DNA of 64,000 bases, taken from NCBI GenBank assembly GCA_021018815.1, contig JAITYX010000009.1:9426501-9490500 (forward strand). Direction: 5' to 3'. A model generated the notes under the pieces. The model ran no database searches, was not told the origin of the DNA, and worked only from the letters and a program-made list of their open reading frames with translations. This DNA comes from Talinum fruticosum (lineage: Eukaryota; Streptophyta; Magnoliopsida; Caryophyllales; Talinaceae). Positions 12,025 to 23,231 of this stretch are shown here, one piece after another. Within the stretch, counting starts at the first letter, position 1. The number at the start of each line of letters is the position of its first letter. Made by a program: the position numbers and the translations under genes.

Positions 12025-13575
12025 TGAAGACTCGAAACTGCTCGGTGCAATTCGAGTTCTAACAGAGGAATCGGGTATAAGAATTTCTCACTTATAGAGT
12101 TTTGATTCCAAGGCATTTACTTAGAAACTTTTCTGAGTGATATGGTAACTTCTCTAAGTGATATAGCATTTACTTCATGTATTTCTTGCTTGTTTCTAAA
12201 TGACTCAAAAACAGATTCCGCATGTCTCACTCGGTTCCGAGTCTGTCATCACTTAGATATATCGCATGCTCGAATTGACTAGTATTTCGCTTTACCACAC
12301 TCGGATCCGACTTCATGTTATAAATTCTATTTTGTTGGAGTTAGTGCTTCTAGTCCGAATCATGCTTAGTCTATATCAAGTTATTTCACTCGATATTCTT
12401 TATGTAACTTGATTCTTCGCTTAGACTAACTCGGTTGGAATTTTGAGTTTCATGGATATTAGACTAAGAAAATTCCACTCACTTTCCGACTCGGATAATT
12501 AGTTGCTTAATTATCTTAATTATATTATTATCTCGTATCTAATCGTGGACCAAAGTATTTTATACTTTGAGAACCAAAATTTGATTTACTTTTGTAGGTG
12601 ATTCAAACGAGGATACACTTTTTGAATTACAAAAGTAACCGGCTTCAAAACGTCAAATCACCAAGTAGACATGGCTTTTCCTTTTCTCTGTCCCAGTCCC
12701 AGAAGATTGTGTCGAGGCTGTCTGTTTCCAAATCTGGAAAACTGAAACGTCATGCTTAACGGTGGTTTCCACCTTATCCTTCAAGACACCGCCAGTGGTT
12801 TTGGGACTTCCAAGAGAGTTAAGAACCGTTGCCCAACGTTCATATCACAACGGATACTTTTGAGTGACTCGAAAGCCTTTATCAACGGCCACAAAGGACT
12901 TCCCGTCGAAGTTGGAGATAACGGCTATGCTGCTTGGTCATCTATAAATAGAAGCCAACTTTCAAGACTTGAAGATTGTCGAACCTATTGTTAATACACG
13001 TACTTGAGCAAAGTCATTGTATTCATTCTCAATCTTCTACTTACAACTCCCACTCTGTAATTCATTACTTAGTTACAAAACACTCTCTTACTTTCCGAGT
13101 AAGATCCCTTGACTAAGCTGTAAAGGTTAACTCAGCTTAGTTGTCCCTAGCTGTAAGGGTTATTTCAGTTAGGAAGTACTAGATCGAAAAGGGAATTTCT
13201 AAGTCTAGGAAAACTTATAAAGAGTTGTTTAAGGGAGCAACTTGGGTTCAGTCAGTCTACTGTATTTTGTTGACTCAAAATAGTGGATTTGACTTTGTGC
13301 TTGGATTAGCACGGTCCGTGGTTTTCTGCCCTAGGAGGGTTTCCACGTAACTTCTTTGTCTTTACTTTCCGAGTTCATTCTAGACTCGGAACAGTCTCAA
13401 AGTTTCAGCTTTATCTCTTTGTAGCAATTCCGAGTTCATACTTGTCCGACCCCACTTAGACGCAGAATTTGTTTCGCCTTCACTTTGGCAAAAGAGTTTG
13501 ATTTTCAAAGAAAATCCTCCATCACTCTATTCACCCCCTCTAGGGTGACTCGGACTCTCCCCGAGCAAACCTTCA
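12025..13575 (+). mobile_element. Copia solo LTR inside Copia reverse transcriptase
   Basis: It begins TGAAGACTCGAAAC and ends CAAACCTTCA, and is the same family as the host element's own LTRs. It is flanked by a perfect 5-bp duplication AGGAA (12020-12024 and 13576-13580). The interrupted RT frame resumes immediately after the second AGGAA. It is therefore an independent later insertion of a relative, reduced to a solo LTR. Confidence 0.93.
12942..12950 (+). promoter_or_regulatory. TATA box in Copia solo LTR
   Basis: CTATAAATA is at the position equivalent to 5701 and is followed by GAAGCCAACTTTCAAGAC. It could drive transcription of neighbouring sequence, but no downstream gene is intact. 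Confidence 0.55.
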
Positions 13576-14577
13576 AGGAACTCAATCAATTTGAAAGAAA
13601 CCAAGTCCGGACTTTGACCAAACGACCTTCGACCACCCAGTCATAAGAACCAAATGGGTTTTGAAGAACAAACTGGATGAAGGTGGGTTGGTAGTCAGAA
13701 ATAAGGCTAGCCTTGTGGCTGAAGGATACAATTAAGAAGAAGGAATTGATTGTGGGGAAACCTTTGCACCTATTGCTAGAATTGAAGCTATTAGAATCTT
13801 ATTGGCATTTACATCAAGTATGAATATTAAGTCTGTATCAAATGGATGTTAAATGTGCTTTCCTTAATGGTTTTATTGAAGAGGAAGTCTATGTTGAGCA
13901 ACCCCCTAGATTTGAAAACTCAGAATTTCCAAATCATGTTTTCAAGTTGCAAAAAGCTCTTTATGGTCTTAAACAAGCTCCCGGAGCCCGATATGAAAGA
14001 CTGAGCAATTTCTTGGTTGAAAATGATTTTAGAAGAGGTCAGATTGACAAGACTCTTTTTATAAAAACCATGGGGAAAGACTTTGTTATTGCTCGGATCT
14101 ATGTTGATGATATAATATTTAGAGCTAGTATTGAAATTTTGTGTTGAGATTTCTCCGAGTTAATCGAGACAGGAATTTCAAATGAGCGAGGATGGGAGAA
14201 CTCAATTTCTTCCTTGGTCTACAAATTAAGCAAGACAAAGATGGCATCTATGTCCATCAATCAAAGTATACCAAGGAGCTGCTGAAGAAGTACAAACTTC
14301 AAGATGCAAAACATGCAGCGAACACCTATGAGCAAGCAACATAAAGCTGGACTCAAACGAAAAAGGTAAAGTAGTAGATTACAAAACTCTATTGAGGTAT
14401 GATTGGATCTCTGCTATAACTTACTTACAATAGGCCGGACATAATGTTCAGTGTATGTCCGTGTGCAAGATTTAAAGCTAATAAAAAGAATCACATCTCA
14501 TCACGGTGAAGAGAATTTTCCGATATCTTATAGGGACTTAGAATATAGGTCTATGGTACTCAAGAGACTCGGAACCG

Positions 14578-15046
14578 ACTCTCACTGGATACTCGAATGC
14601 TGATTATACTGGGTACAAGGTTGATAGAAAGAGCACCTCAGGAGCCTGCCAATTTCGGGTCAATCCCTTTTATCTTGTCACTCAAAGAAGCGAACTCAAT
14701 AGCTCTATCAACTGCTGAAGCTGAATACATTGTAGCTGGAGCATGCTGTGCTCAGATTTTATGGATTAAGCAACACTTGAGAGATCTTGGACTTACATTC
14801 AAATCAATTCCAATCAAGTGTGACAATCAAAGTACAATCAGCATCACTGAGAATCCAGTTCAACACTTAAAGACAAAGCATATTGAGGTTAGGTATCATT
14901 TTCTAAGAGACCATTCCGAGAAAGGTGATATTGAACTTGAATTCAGTCCTACCAAACTTCAAGTAGCTGATATCTTTACTAAGCCACTTAGTGAGGATCA
15001 GTTTTACTTTATTAGGAATGAGCTTGGCATGATTAATGCATAATTA
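14578..15046 (+). pseudogene. Copia RNase H pseudogene
   Basis: LTGYSNADYTGYKVDRKSTS (from 14578) is the RNase H start. A frameshift puts the rest in the frame that is open from 14597 to 15046, with NSIALSTAEAEYIVAGACCA, KCDNQSTISITENPVQHLKT and TKHIEVRYHFLRD. The ADIFTKPLSEDQF end is typical of plant Copia polyproteins, and the stop follows GMINA. Catalytic acidic residues are visible. It would degrade the RNA strand after reverse transcription. It is the longest open piece of this element, with one frameshift near the start. Confidence 0.88.
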
Positions 15047-15502
15047 TGTGCTTTTACGAGTGAAATTACTTTGCATGATTATGTGTTCAATTTTTCGTTT
15101 TTATGTGTCAATAACAATTAGTTCAGTTGAGCCAGTGATACTGAGCTATGAGTTGTTGATTGTTTGCGATTTCGAGTCACTCGAAACTTTACTAAGTCGG
15201 ACTCGGATTTTATGAAAAATGGACATCAAACTCCCGAAATCATCTCTAGATTAGTGGAGAATTTCATAAATTTCTTTTAAAATCTCTCTCTTTGTCTCTC
15301 TCTCTCTCTCTCTCTTGCGCATCAATCGAGAGAACTAGTCATTGGCAGACAATCGCTGGAGTTCTAACCGTTGGACGGAAGAACAGTCACACCGGTCCGA
15401 GGCGACCGTTGGAGAGTTGGGTCGAACGAACACCGAAGGAAAATTCTTTCTCTACAAATAGCATCCTTTTTCCTTCATTTCATTACTTTACTGAATGAAC
15501 AT
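15047..15502 (+). other. Copia 3' untranslated region
   Basis: The 456 bp between the polyprotein stop and the 3' LTR have no plausible frame. They include a CT microsatellite at about 15283-15316. SIRE-type elements often have an envelope-like frame here; none is seen. Confidence 0.5.
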
Positions 15503-15864
15503 TGAAGACTTAGACTTTGCATTTATAACATTCCGAGTACTATCAAGGAATCGGTACAAACTTCATCTCTTGTAAGTTTTGATTACAAGTCATTCTAAGT
15601 GCTATAGAAACTTTTCGAGTGATATAGAACCCTCTCTCGAGTGTTACGTAAACTATTATATATGTTTTCATTTGATTCTAACTCACTCGGAAAGCATACT
15701 CTTGCTCATCATTTCACATTTATAGTTCCGAGTCATTAAGACAACAATCGGACTTATCGCATGTTCAAACATTCGCTCTAACACGTTTAAACTCAAGTCC
15801 GACTTCATATTCCAAGTTCAAGTGAATTACAGCATTAATTCATTCCTTTAAGTCAACTTGTTTT
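15503..15864 (+). repeat. Copia 3' LTR, first 362 bp
   Basis: It starts TGAAGACTTAGAC and follows the 5' LTR (4753-5112) closely, with scattered differences. It is cut at 15864 by the Gypsy LTR end TGTAACGCCCC. The remaining 1.2 kb is not found elsewhere in the window in the expected place. Confidence 0.88.
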
Positions 15865-18629
15865 TGTAACGCCCCAAACCCGTAATCACCGGGTTTAGTC
15901 TAAACAAACCGCTAGCCGATGATTAGCGCAGCGGATGGGAGGTTCGGGACATTACCGCCGTCCTTACCGAAGGAAAGGGCAAGGCTTCAAATATCTCTAT
16001 GTGCGATTTTTACCCGTGGTTCTACCTTGCTAGCAAACTACAACTCATGCAACAAGTACATGTTAAACCTGATACACAATCAACGACACTTGACCACTAA
16101 TACCCCAACTTGCCACTGCGAGCCTCTAAGTCCTGAACGGACCTTTGCTTCATACTTTCAACATCTTTACCTAAAACAAAACAAGAAAGCATTTTCGAAA
16201 TGTGAGCCGAAGCTCAATACGTCCATTATCATGCTGTAAAATAAAGGTTATAAGATAGTTGAGTTGAGCACGCAATTTCAATTCATTTTATAAATGAGGG
16301 GAGTGAATAATGTAAAATTGTTGCTAATTAATTATCCGTGTGGTGACCCTTGCGATCATCGGGTTTCTCATAAATGTGTACACACCTAGACCGATCGGGA
16401 AGTCCAGTTGGTGCGGCGCGATTACGGTGTGCGGACTTTGAACAATGGTGAAGTAATGATGGGTGGGCCTACTTTTATATGGCAAATACTGTTTGCAAAT
16501 AATTTCTTGTTGTTGTTGATGTCGGCCATATCCGGCCTTGATTTGTAAATAAAACATTGAAGGGCACGATCACCGAACGTACACGATGAACTGAAATTGG
16601 TTGATGATTTGAACTTAATTCCTTTCCTTGTGACTTTGAGCAGGACCCTTGAACGTACGTCGACCGATGGCCTTAAATAAGAGTTAATAGAATGAGAATT
16701 TGTTATTATGACTTATATTCCTTGATTGATAATAACCTATCCTATACCTTTATTATGATTTATCTTCACATGTTTTATGCTTTATATTTCTACTTTATCA
16801 TTTCTTATTTATGTGTTAAGTTACCTCTAATAATGCACATAGTTAATTTACTATGAATTATTATTATAAAATATAAAACATGCATTTATAATATTAATGA
16901 CTTATTTACTAACAATTTTACAATTTATTGTTGATTATCTTATTATGTATTTATTTATTATTTTGTTAATAGCTTAATCATTAATTCATTTACTTAAACA
17001 TGTATTTAGGAAATTAGTCATCTAAGTTATAGCTATGTCAATATTTAAACATGCACATAATGAACTAATTATCTTTACTACACCATTTTTATCTTTGCTA
17101 AAAATTATTTCACCATAACTTTTAATAAGATTATTCAAACTAAAATAGGCATGTATAATTAAATTTTCTTTCTTGACTAATATGATTATATTTTCCGTTA
17201 ATCTTACATCTTATCTTAATTATTTAGTTTTAAATGGTAAAACTTAAATTATCATAATTCTAGGGTTTAGGGTTTACCTTAGAAGAATAATGAAGGGAAG
17301 CCAAGGTGGTGGTGGTGGTTGCTGGTGGCCACAGGTGGCGGCAGGAGCGGCGTTCAGGCGGCAGAGGTGGTGTTCAGGCGGCAGAGGTGGTGCTGGTGGC
17401 GGTGATGGTGGCTGGTGGTGGCTTAGGTTTTCGAGGAAGGTGGGGTTTTTAGGGCACAAAAGGAAAGAGAGAAAGTGTGTGCTTGGTGGCTGTTGTGGTG
17501 GTCCGGTGGGTGGCGTTAGAGGAAGTGATGGGTGGTCTGCAAGTCTGGCCGGTGACGGGAGGCAAATGGCGCTTGTGGTGGTGGCTGGAAGTGAGGGTGA
17601 GGATACATAAGATAAGGTGAAAAGTTGGTGATTAGGGTGGTTTTGGCTTGGATTTTCCGGTGATGTGGTGGTCGGTGGGCTGGCACTGAAAGTGGCTATG
17701 GACTCAAGGCAAGGTGGTAAAGGGTTATGGTTGGAGTTGGCCGGCTATAGGGGCAGGTGGGCGGCTGTGGAGGTGGCCGAAGTGGTCGTGTTGGGCAGGT
17801 GAGGGAGGATAGAGACAATGGGGTAAAATCAGATTTTTGGGTTAGATTTTTCTGATTTAATCAAGCCTATTTATACTAATTGTGGTGCTTATCTACATGG
17901 GTTAGCTGGCTATTTATATTAATCCTTGCTTGACACTTAGCTCATGATTCATGTTTTGTTGGGGTGATTTGGCTGGCTTAGAATTAGGGTTAGTGTAATT
18001 TGATGGCAATTTCCTATTAGACCTACAAATTCATTGTCTATCCAAATTAATATTTGATGATTATCTTGATTATTATGCTTATCACCAGCATTGTCATTGT
18101 ACTTATCCATTTTTATTTTTATTTTTATTTTTATTTTTATTTTTATAGTTATAATTTTTATCATTTTTTCTATTGTATTATTATTACTTTTGTTAATATT
18201 ATAGTTTTATTGTTATTATTCTAATGTGCTTTAAAGTATGTGATTGCCTATAATTTAGGTTAGATTAATTTATTAGCAAATTACTTCTTAAGATTAATAT
18301 TTGGATGTTTGATTAGTTGTTCATAAATTGTGCTAATTGTTTATGTAGCTATGTATGTATATATATGTATAAAGTTTGAACTTCATTAGAAAATATTTAT
18401 GATCTAAGTTAGGGATTTAAATATGGCTTATGTGAATATAAGTATTAGATAATATGTTGAAATTTTACGAGAAATGTCGGCCATCGGTTGTCGTTGTTTA
18501 TATCTCGGGTCCTGCAAGAAAATATTTTTGATATACATATATATGATATGAAAATATTTTGAATTTGAAATGCACGCGCTCGTTATAATTGAACGTGTTA
18601 GAGATAATACGTTTTTTTGGGTTGTTATA
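15865..18629 (-). repeat. Gypsy 3' LTR (2765 bp)
   Basis: The plus strand begins TGTAACGCCCCAAACCC and ends GGGTTGTTATA; the last CA of the canonical end has become TA. It shares both outer parts with the solo LTR at 5807-7912. It carries an extra GC-rich segment and a run of about six TTTTTA units at 18108-18148. Confidence 0.85.
17290..17835 (-). other. GC-rich island within Gypsy LTR
   Basis: The plus strand is a GGTGGTGGC-type run coding for Gly/Trp-rich nonsense; the minus strand reads as Pro-rich. On the minus strand it lies about 800-1340 nt after the LTR start, with an AAACCCTAA-type box at 17264-17276. Comparable islands occur in the LTRs at 33527 and 56490. It is more likely the transcription-start or leader region of the LTR than a gene. 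Confidence 0.5.
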
Positions 18630-18630
18630 G

Positions 18631-18645
18631 TCTTCCCCCTTAAAA
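18631..18645 (-). other. Gypsy polypurine tract
   Basis: On the minus strand TTTTAAGGGGGAAGA directly precedes the LTR start. It would prime plus-strand DNA synthesis. Its place next to the LTR fixes the element's orientation. Confidence 0.8.
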
Positions 18646-21463
18646 TAAGTTTCATCCTCGAAACTTGCAAGTAAGATGGTTTTTAATTGAAGGATAAACC
18701 TTGGATTAATGGTGTATATATATGTTCGAAAGATTGCCGAATATGAAACCTTATAGGTACTCTTAAGATTACTGGCGAGGATATTATGTTTAGGTTCTTA
18801 CTTCCATGCCTATGAGGTTTGTATATTATCCCAATAATTTCTTCATTACTTATCTTATTGACTAACTCAATAGTCCGGTAACCACTGGTATCCGATGTTT
18901 AATCTTTTCTCAACCTATATATTTGGTTACTCAGTATCTCAAGATACTATCTTTTTCCTTCATAACTCGGATGCATACTTAAATACTAATGTTTCCTTAA
19001 AAAAAAATTTTCTATGATGGACGTATTCTCTTCTGTCTCCAAAATGCCATATTTGTTATTTCCATTCATCTAAATCGTAAACTTCAGTATTGGTAAACCC
19101 AAGGAAATATTGGAAAATCATAAGGTACTATTTCTTCTCCTTGACTATTACTAATATCTTCCAAAATAAGATACTTGGTCGGCATGTTTCCCAACTGCTT
19201 TTTAACCTTTATAATTTGTTAATTCTTGATATTTCCTGAAAATTACCTCATATATGATAACTCCTTCCCAATTTTGGTTATTTTAGTGAAATGGGCGTTT
19301 ACCACTTTTCCCTTGGGAATAATTTGTTCGGGTTTTTGGTTAAGATTTGTATTCAAATGATTTCAAGCTTTGTAGGGTATTGTCCTTATGTACCACCAGT
19401 CTTAGGAAGTTATTAATTTCTTATTTTTCTGTTGTTTCACTTGATTGCACTTTAAAATTCCCAGGTAACTAACAACCTTATGTCTTGGTGGCTATATCTT
19501 TCCGTCGTTTATAACTTCCAAAACATGAATTAGTTGGGTGATGAGTATGATGTTTTATATTGTGCTAAATTTTTGTACGTAAGGCATCAGCTATGACATT
19601 GGTCTTTTGTAAATGGGATTTGAATTTCTAACTTCTAATCCTTTACAAAAAAATTTCCGTTGCCTTAACGAGATATGATCTTTAATTAGTTCCAAGCTTA
19701 TTAGAAGTAGGTTCTGGGGTTTTAAGTTAACGAGGTCCAGCCTCCTTTCTACCATCCTTTCTATATGTCCGCTCACTTAATTTGTAGGGCCCGAGGAGCA
19801 AATCACAGTAGAAAAGGGCAAAAAGTGGGCTTTGGAAGTGGTTATTTAAAATCATCAACTGTAGGTTTTTCGAAGCATTATGATATTGTTCCTTGCTTTT
19901 ATGAGGGAGGGTCGAGTACTATCGTTTGTTTTTTAATGTTTGGAATATCTTGTTGTATTAGTTAAACCGCTTAGATTTAGTAGATTCCTAAAAGAGTTTA
20001 GTTATATGCAGGATCACCTTTAAGAAGTTTTTGTACAAATTCTCAATAATATTGATCCAACCTTGGGACACTTCTTACTTTAGAGACATTGGTCATCCGA
20101 AGCTTATTCTGTAAATACTTTTATCTTACATCGGTCTACTTTTATTCAATTTTTGGATATGATCTCCGAACTTCACCTCACTTACCAAACTCCAAATCCT
20201 TGAGGTTTTGACATATAATTAGTGTCTTCTCTAAGCTTATGATATTATTCTCAAATGATAGACATCATCTTTTCCACTCTTAAAGCAATACTTCCATAAC
20301 TTTTCTCGGTTAAGGCCTGTAGATAAAATTTGTCAAATCCTTAAAATCAACTTATTACCAAAGTATCTCGAGTTGTTATTCTTCCTTCTTCCCTCTATAA
20401 TACTAAATAGCCTTGACATCCTTTTCTCAAAAGTCTCGTTGTATTTACCCAAAGATATCATGAAATATTTCCTTCCATTGTTGTTGCTATATAGCCTACA
20501 TTCTATCCTTAACAACTCTCTATTATCGCCCTTTCGATTTCCGCGAGTAAATCCTTGGCATTATAATTCGATAATCTTTTCTCTCTTCCTAGTATCATCT
20601 CAAGGCTGATTAAATCAAACTGGATGAGGTTAGTGGTAAAATCTTCCCTAGCTATTGTTATCGGAATTTCTTTATGAAGGTTCTATCATATTACATGATT
20701 CATGGATCATGTACACAAAATTTTTGGTTGAGATTTTTTTGGCATGTTATTTTTGCTTTGGTTTTGGTTTCCTCAGTCATCCTATTTTCTCTTGGGGTTT
20801 TCTAATCTATTTTATTCTTAAACTCTTTACTTCGGTTGAGAACGAGTCGAACTCAGCTTTAAGTTTCTCCAAAGTTTAGCCAAATGTAAACTTACTTCCT
20901 TGATATTTCCCCATAATCGTGTTTCTACTATAAGTCCGGCCTTTCTTACTAGATATGATGCTCCTATATCCATCCTTTTTGTCTTCAAGTACTTTAATAT
21001 CTCGCAAATATTTCTTCTATAATTCTAATCCACTTTCATAATTCCAATAGATCAATATTCCCATTATACCTTTTGGGGTTCCTTTTGGTAATTTGGTTTT
21101 GTTTTCCCTATATTGTTGGAGAATCTGGCTAGAGTTGTAGGGATAGGTATTTTCTTTGGTAACTTTTGGGTATGATTTCCTTAATACATAGGATTGATAT
21201 TATCTTTTGAATTTTTGATAGGCGGGGGTAGGGAGTTGAGTTTGTCAACTTCCTGTTGCTAGTCATTTGAAAGTTGATGGAGAGATGGTCCTCCATTTCT
21301 TTAGGACTATTATCCTCTTGTTACTTATTGCTTGCAACTTTGAGATTTTAATTGGGCATTATGAGTATTTTCCATACCATATTTAATACTAGAACACTTA
21401 TACTTCCTAGTCTAACTCAATCCCCATGTTTCTTATATGGCTCGTAGGAGTCTCTTAAACGTA
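18646..21463 (-). pseudogene. Gypsy internal region, heavily decayed pol
   Basis: This 2.8-kb AT-rich stretch has no long frame, but minus-strand fragments of Gypsy pol survive. The peptide near 20095-20000 (EVRSVPRLDQYY then EFVQ) matches the RT-RNase H connection of chromoviruses. HISLRQRKFF near 19680-19640 and KTNVIADALRTK near 19610-19573 match the end of RNase H (usual form KANVVADALSRK). I could not recognise gag or integrase. It is much shorter than the usual 4-5 kb internal region, so large deletions have occurred. Confidence 0.6.
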
Positions 21464-21475
21464 GGCTCGATACCA
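21464..21475 (-). other. Gypsy primer-binding site
   Basis: On the minus strand TGGTATCGAGCC lies four bases after the LTR end. It marks the 5' LTR side of the element. Confidence 0.8.
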
Positions 21476-21479
21476 TATC

Positions 21480-21982
21480 CGTAACGCCCCAAACCTGTAA
21501 TCATCGGTTTTAGCCTAAACAAACCACTAGCTGATGATTAGCGCAGCGGAAGGGAGGTCCGAGACATTACCGCCGCCCTTACCGAAGGAAAGGGCAAGGC
21601 TTCAAATATCTCTATATGCGATTTTTACCCGTGGTTCAAACTTGCTAGGAAATTACAACTTATGCAACAAGTACATGTTAAACCTGATACGAAATCAACG
21701 ACACTTGACCACTAATACCCCAACTTGCCACTGCGAGCCTCTAAGTCCTGAACAGGACCTTTGCTTCATACTTTCAACATCTTTACCTAAAACAAAACAA
21801 GAAAACATTTTCGAAATGTGAGCCGAAGCTCAATACGTCCATTATCATGTCTGTAAAATAAAGGTTATAAGATAGTTGAGTTGAGCGCGCAATTTAATTC
21901 ATTTTATAAATGAGGGGAGTGAATAATGTAAAGCTGTTGCTAATTAATTATCCGTGTGGTGACCCTTGCGATCATCGGGTTT
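21480..21982 (-). repeat. Gypsy 5' LTR, last 503 bp
   Basis: It is nearly identical to 15865-16370 from TAACGCCCC through TGCGATCATCGGGTTT, then breaks off where hAT sequence begins. The similarity of the two ends suggests the element is younger than its surroundings. Confidence 0.88.
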
Positions 21983-22985
21983 GCATGTCCAAATTCGAGT
22001 GTTCTTTTTACATTGAAATGAAAGATCCTTTGTGTACTTTCATAAAATTCTTTACCTCGAAGAGATCTAGTAATCAATTTCACCAAATTTCGAATCTTTT
22101 CCATAGATTCCTCAATCGACTTTAGACCGTCTTGCACAATAAGATTCAGGATATGTTCACAACATCGTACATGAAAGAATGCACCACTACTTATCAGTCC
22201 ACTTCTAGGAAGAAGGCACTTTTTAGATTAGCCATGATCACATCATTGTACTTAGCATTATCCACAATTATGGTGAGTATCTTTTGCTCGATATTCCATT
22301 GAGTAAGAAACATAAGCACTTTATTTGTTATGCTTTCACCATCATATGGAGGTGTCGGTGTCCTAAACCTAAGGATTGTTTTGTGCAATTTCTAAGAACT
22401 ATCTACAAAGTGGGCTGTGATGCAAATGCAGTGATGATAAGTAGGATTTGACCTCCAATTATCGGTTGTCAAACAAATCCTACCGGGGATTTTCAATAAC
22501 ATATCTTTCAAATTATCTTCCCCCCATACATAGACATCGGTTCTCTCTTAGCCGTTGAACAACTAAATGGCACGAAACCGGGTTAGCTTTAGACATCATC
22601 CGTCTAAAAGATTTTTCCTCAACAGATCACAAAGGAATGAGCTCCTTCAACTATATAAAGAATAATTTCCTTACAAAGCTCGCTCATATTAAACACAAAT
22701 TCCACGTTATCATCATCACTATCCCCTGCACCACCTTAAAACCCACTAGGTCTCACTTGGACATCTCTCCAAATGACGCTTTAAATGAGAAGTCTCACTC
22801 TCCTTAGTAGCGGATAAAGACATTTTACAATGCATGCAAATTGCGATTGGCTCACCTTGTGGATTAATGTCTTCCTTGAGCTCTCTCCATACTTTGGACT
22901 TTTTATTCCTTTTAGCTTGTAGAGCATTATACTCACTATAACCATCTTCCATCACTTGCCTAGAAGATATTCCATCACTATCCAT
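21983..22985 (-). pseudogene. hAT transposase (BED zinc finger), N-terminal part
   Basis: The start codon at 22985 opens a 79-codon frame with a BED zinc finger: CMHCKMSLSA then SHLKRHLERC, about residues 52-76. Degraded frames follow with the expected hAT order: FNMSELCKEII, then PGFVPFSCSTAKRE, then SPVGFV and a WKLHKTILRF-like segment where Trp is a stop. The ORF at 22388-22194 has TPPYDGESI and ILTIIVDNAKYNDV, next to the catalytic core. The last piece, 22137-21983, has VQDGLKSIEESMEKIRNLVK with the first residues altered. The protein would bind and cut the hAT ends. Stops and the truncation at 21983 make it inactive. Confidence 0.82.
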
Positions 22986-23110
22986 CCCTAAGATAGGAGA
23001 GCAAAAGCATTATTAATCACATGAATATCTTTCATACCCTCCACGTAATTGCCTTTTTACAAGAAAATCAAGCAATGTTAAAATGAAAGAAGAAAGCAAA
23101 TATCAACAAA

Positions 23111-23231
23111 ATGTTTAAGAAGATAGACACGGATAATGACGGAATTGTTTCGGTTGAGGAGTTGGAAGATGGGCTGCTAAAGTTTGGCTTTCAGCTTGCG
23201 AGAGGCTGAAGTACGGATGCTCATTGAAGCT
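23111..23231 (+). pseudogene. EF-hand (CDPK-like) gene fragment with splice donor
   Basis: From 23111 the plus strand reads MFKKIDTDNDGIVSVEELED then GLLKFGFQLA: an EF-hand calcium-binding loop (D-T-D-N-D-G-I-V-S-V-E-E) with flanking helices. A one-base insertion near 23205 shifts the frame, after which the other frame reads AEVRMLIEA up to a GTAAGT splice donor at 23232. This pattern resembles plant calcium-dependent protein kinases. About 400 bp further, GTGGACACAAAC (23647-23658) encodes VDTN, the usual next residues, so a second exon piece may be present. It lies opposite the hAT transcript in its leader region. An intron-containing fragment points to DNA-level capture. It is not a functional gene. 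Confidence 0.65.

Larger units (their letters stand above)
11980..14345 (+). pseudogene. Copia reverse transcriptase, split by a solo LTR
   Basis: The RT domain starts with ALNEPKWVEAMQEE just before 12024. The solo LTR at 12025-13575 interrupts it, and the expected continuation (LNQFER) resumes at about 13578. KWVLKNKLDEGG, GIDCGETFAPIARIEAIRILL and MDVKCAFLNGFIEEEVYVEQ follow. The polymerase site YVDDIIF (14100-14120) is intact. A stop near 14144 and frameshifts precede GELNFFLGLQIKQDKDGIYV (14192-14252), the RT end. The domain would copy element RNA into DNA; the insertion and the stops inactivate it. Confidence 0.9.
4753..15864 (+). mobile_element. Ty1/Copia retrotransposon, SIRE/Maximus-like, interrupted
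   Basis: The order is 5' LTR (4753-8439), PBS (8442), gag (8499), protease-integrase, reverse transcriptase, RNase H (to 15046), then a 3' LTR starting at 15503. Domain order PR-INT-RT-RH is diagnostic of Copia, and the gag start and RNase H end resemble the SIRE/Maximus lineage. Three later insertions break it: a Gypsy solo LTR at 5807-7912, a Copia solo LTR at 12025-13575, and a Gypsy element that begins at 15865 and removes the rest of the 3' LTR from view. The element lies in the CACTA transposase, so it is younger than that element. All coding segments carry frameshifts. A second copy in the opposite orientation lies at 40300-43054. Confidence 0.92.
15865..21982 (-). mobile_element. Ty3/Gypsy retrotransposon, minus strand, 5' LTR truncated
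   Basis: On the minus strand the order is 5' LTR (21982-21480, truncated), PBS (21475-21464), decayed internal region, polypurine tract (18645-18631), 3' LTR (18629-15865). The LTR ends (TGTAACAACCC-like and GGGGCGTTACA) and the sequence before the tract (TTTCGAGGATGAAACTTATT) resemble the Del/Tekay chromovirus lineage. It inserted into the Copia 3' LTR. Its own 5' LTR stops at 21982 against hAT sequence with no terminal motif, so that edge is a deletion. Confidence 0.85.

Noticed and set aside
17274..17610. Gly/Trp-rich 106-codon frame
   Set aside because: Simple GGTGGTGGC repeats within a Gypsy LTR, with no domain.
18108..18148. TTTTTA hexamer run as a special repeat
   Set aside because: A simple AT-rich microsatellite; too common in plants to be informative.
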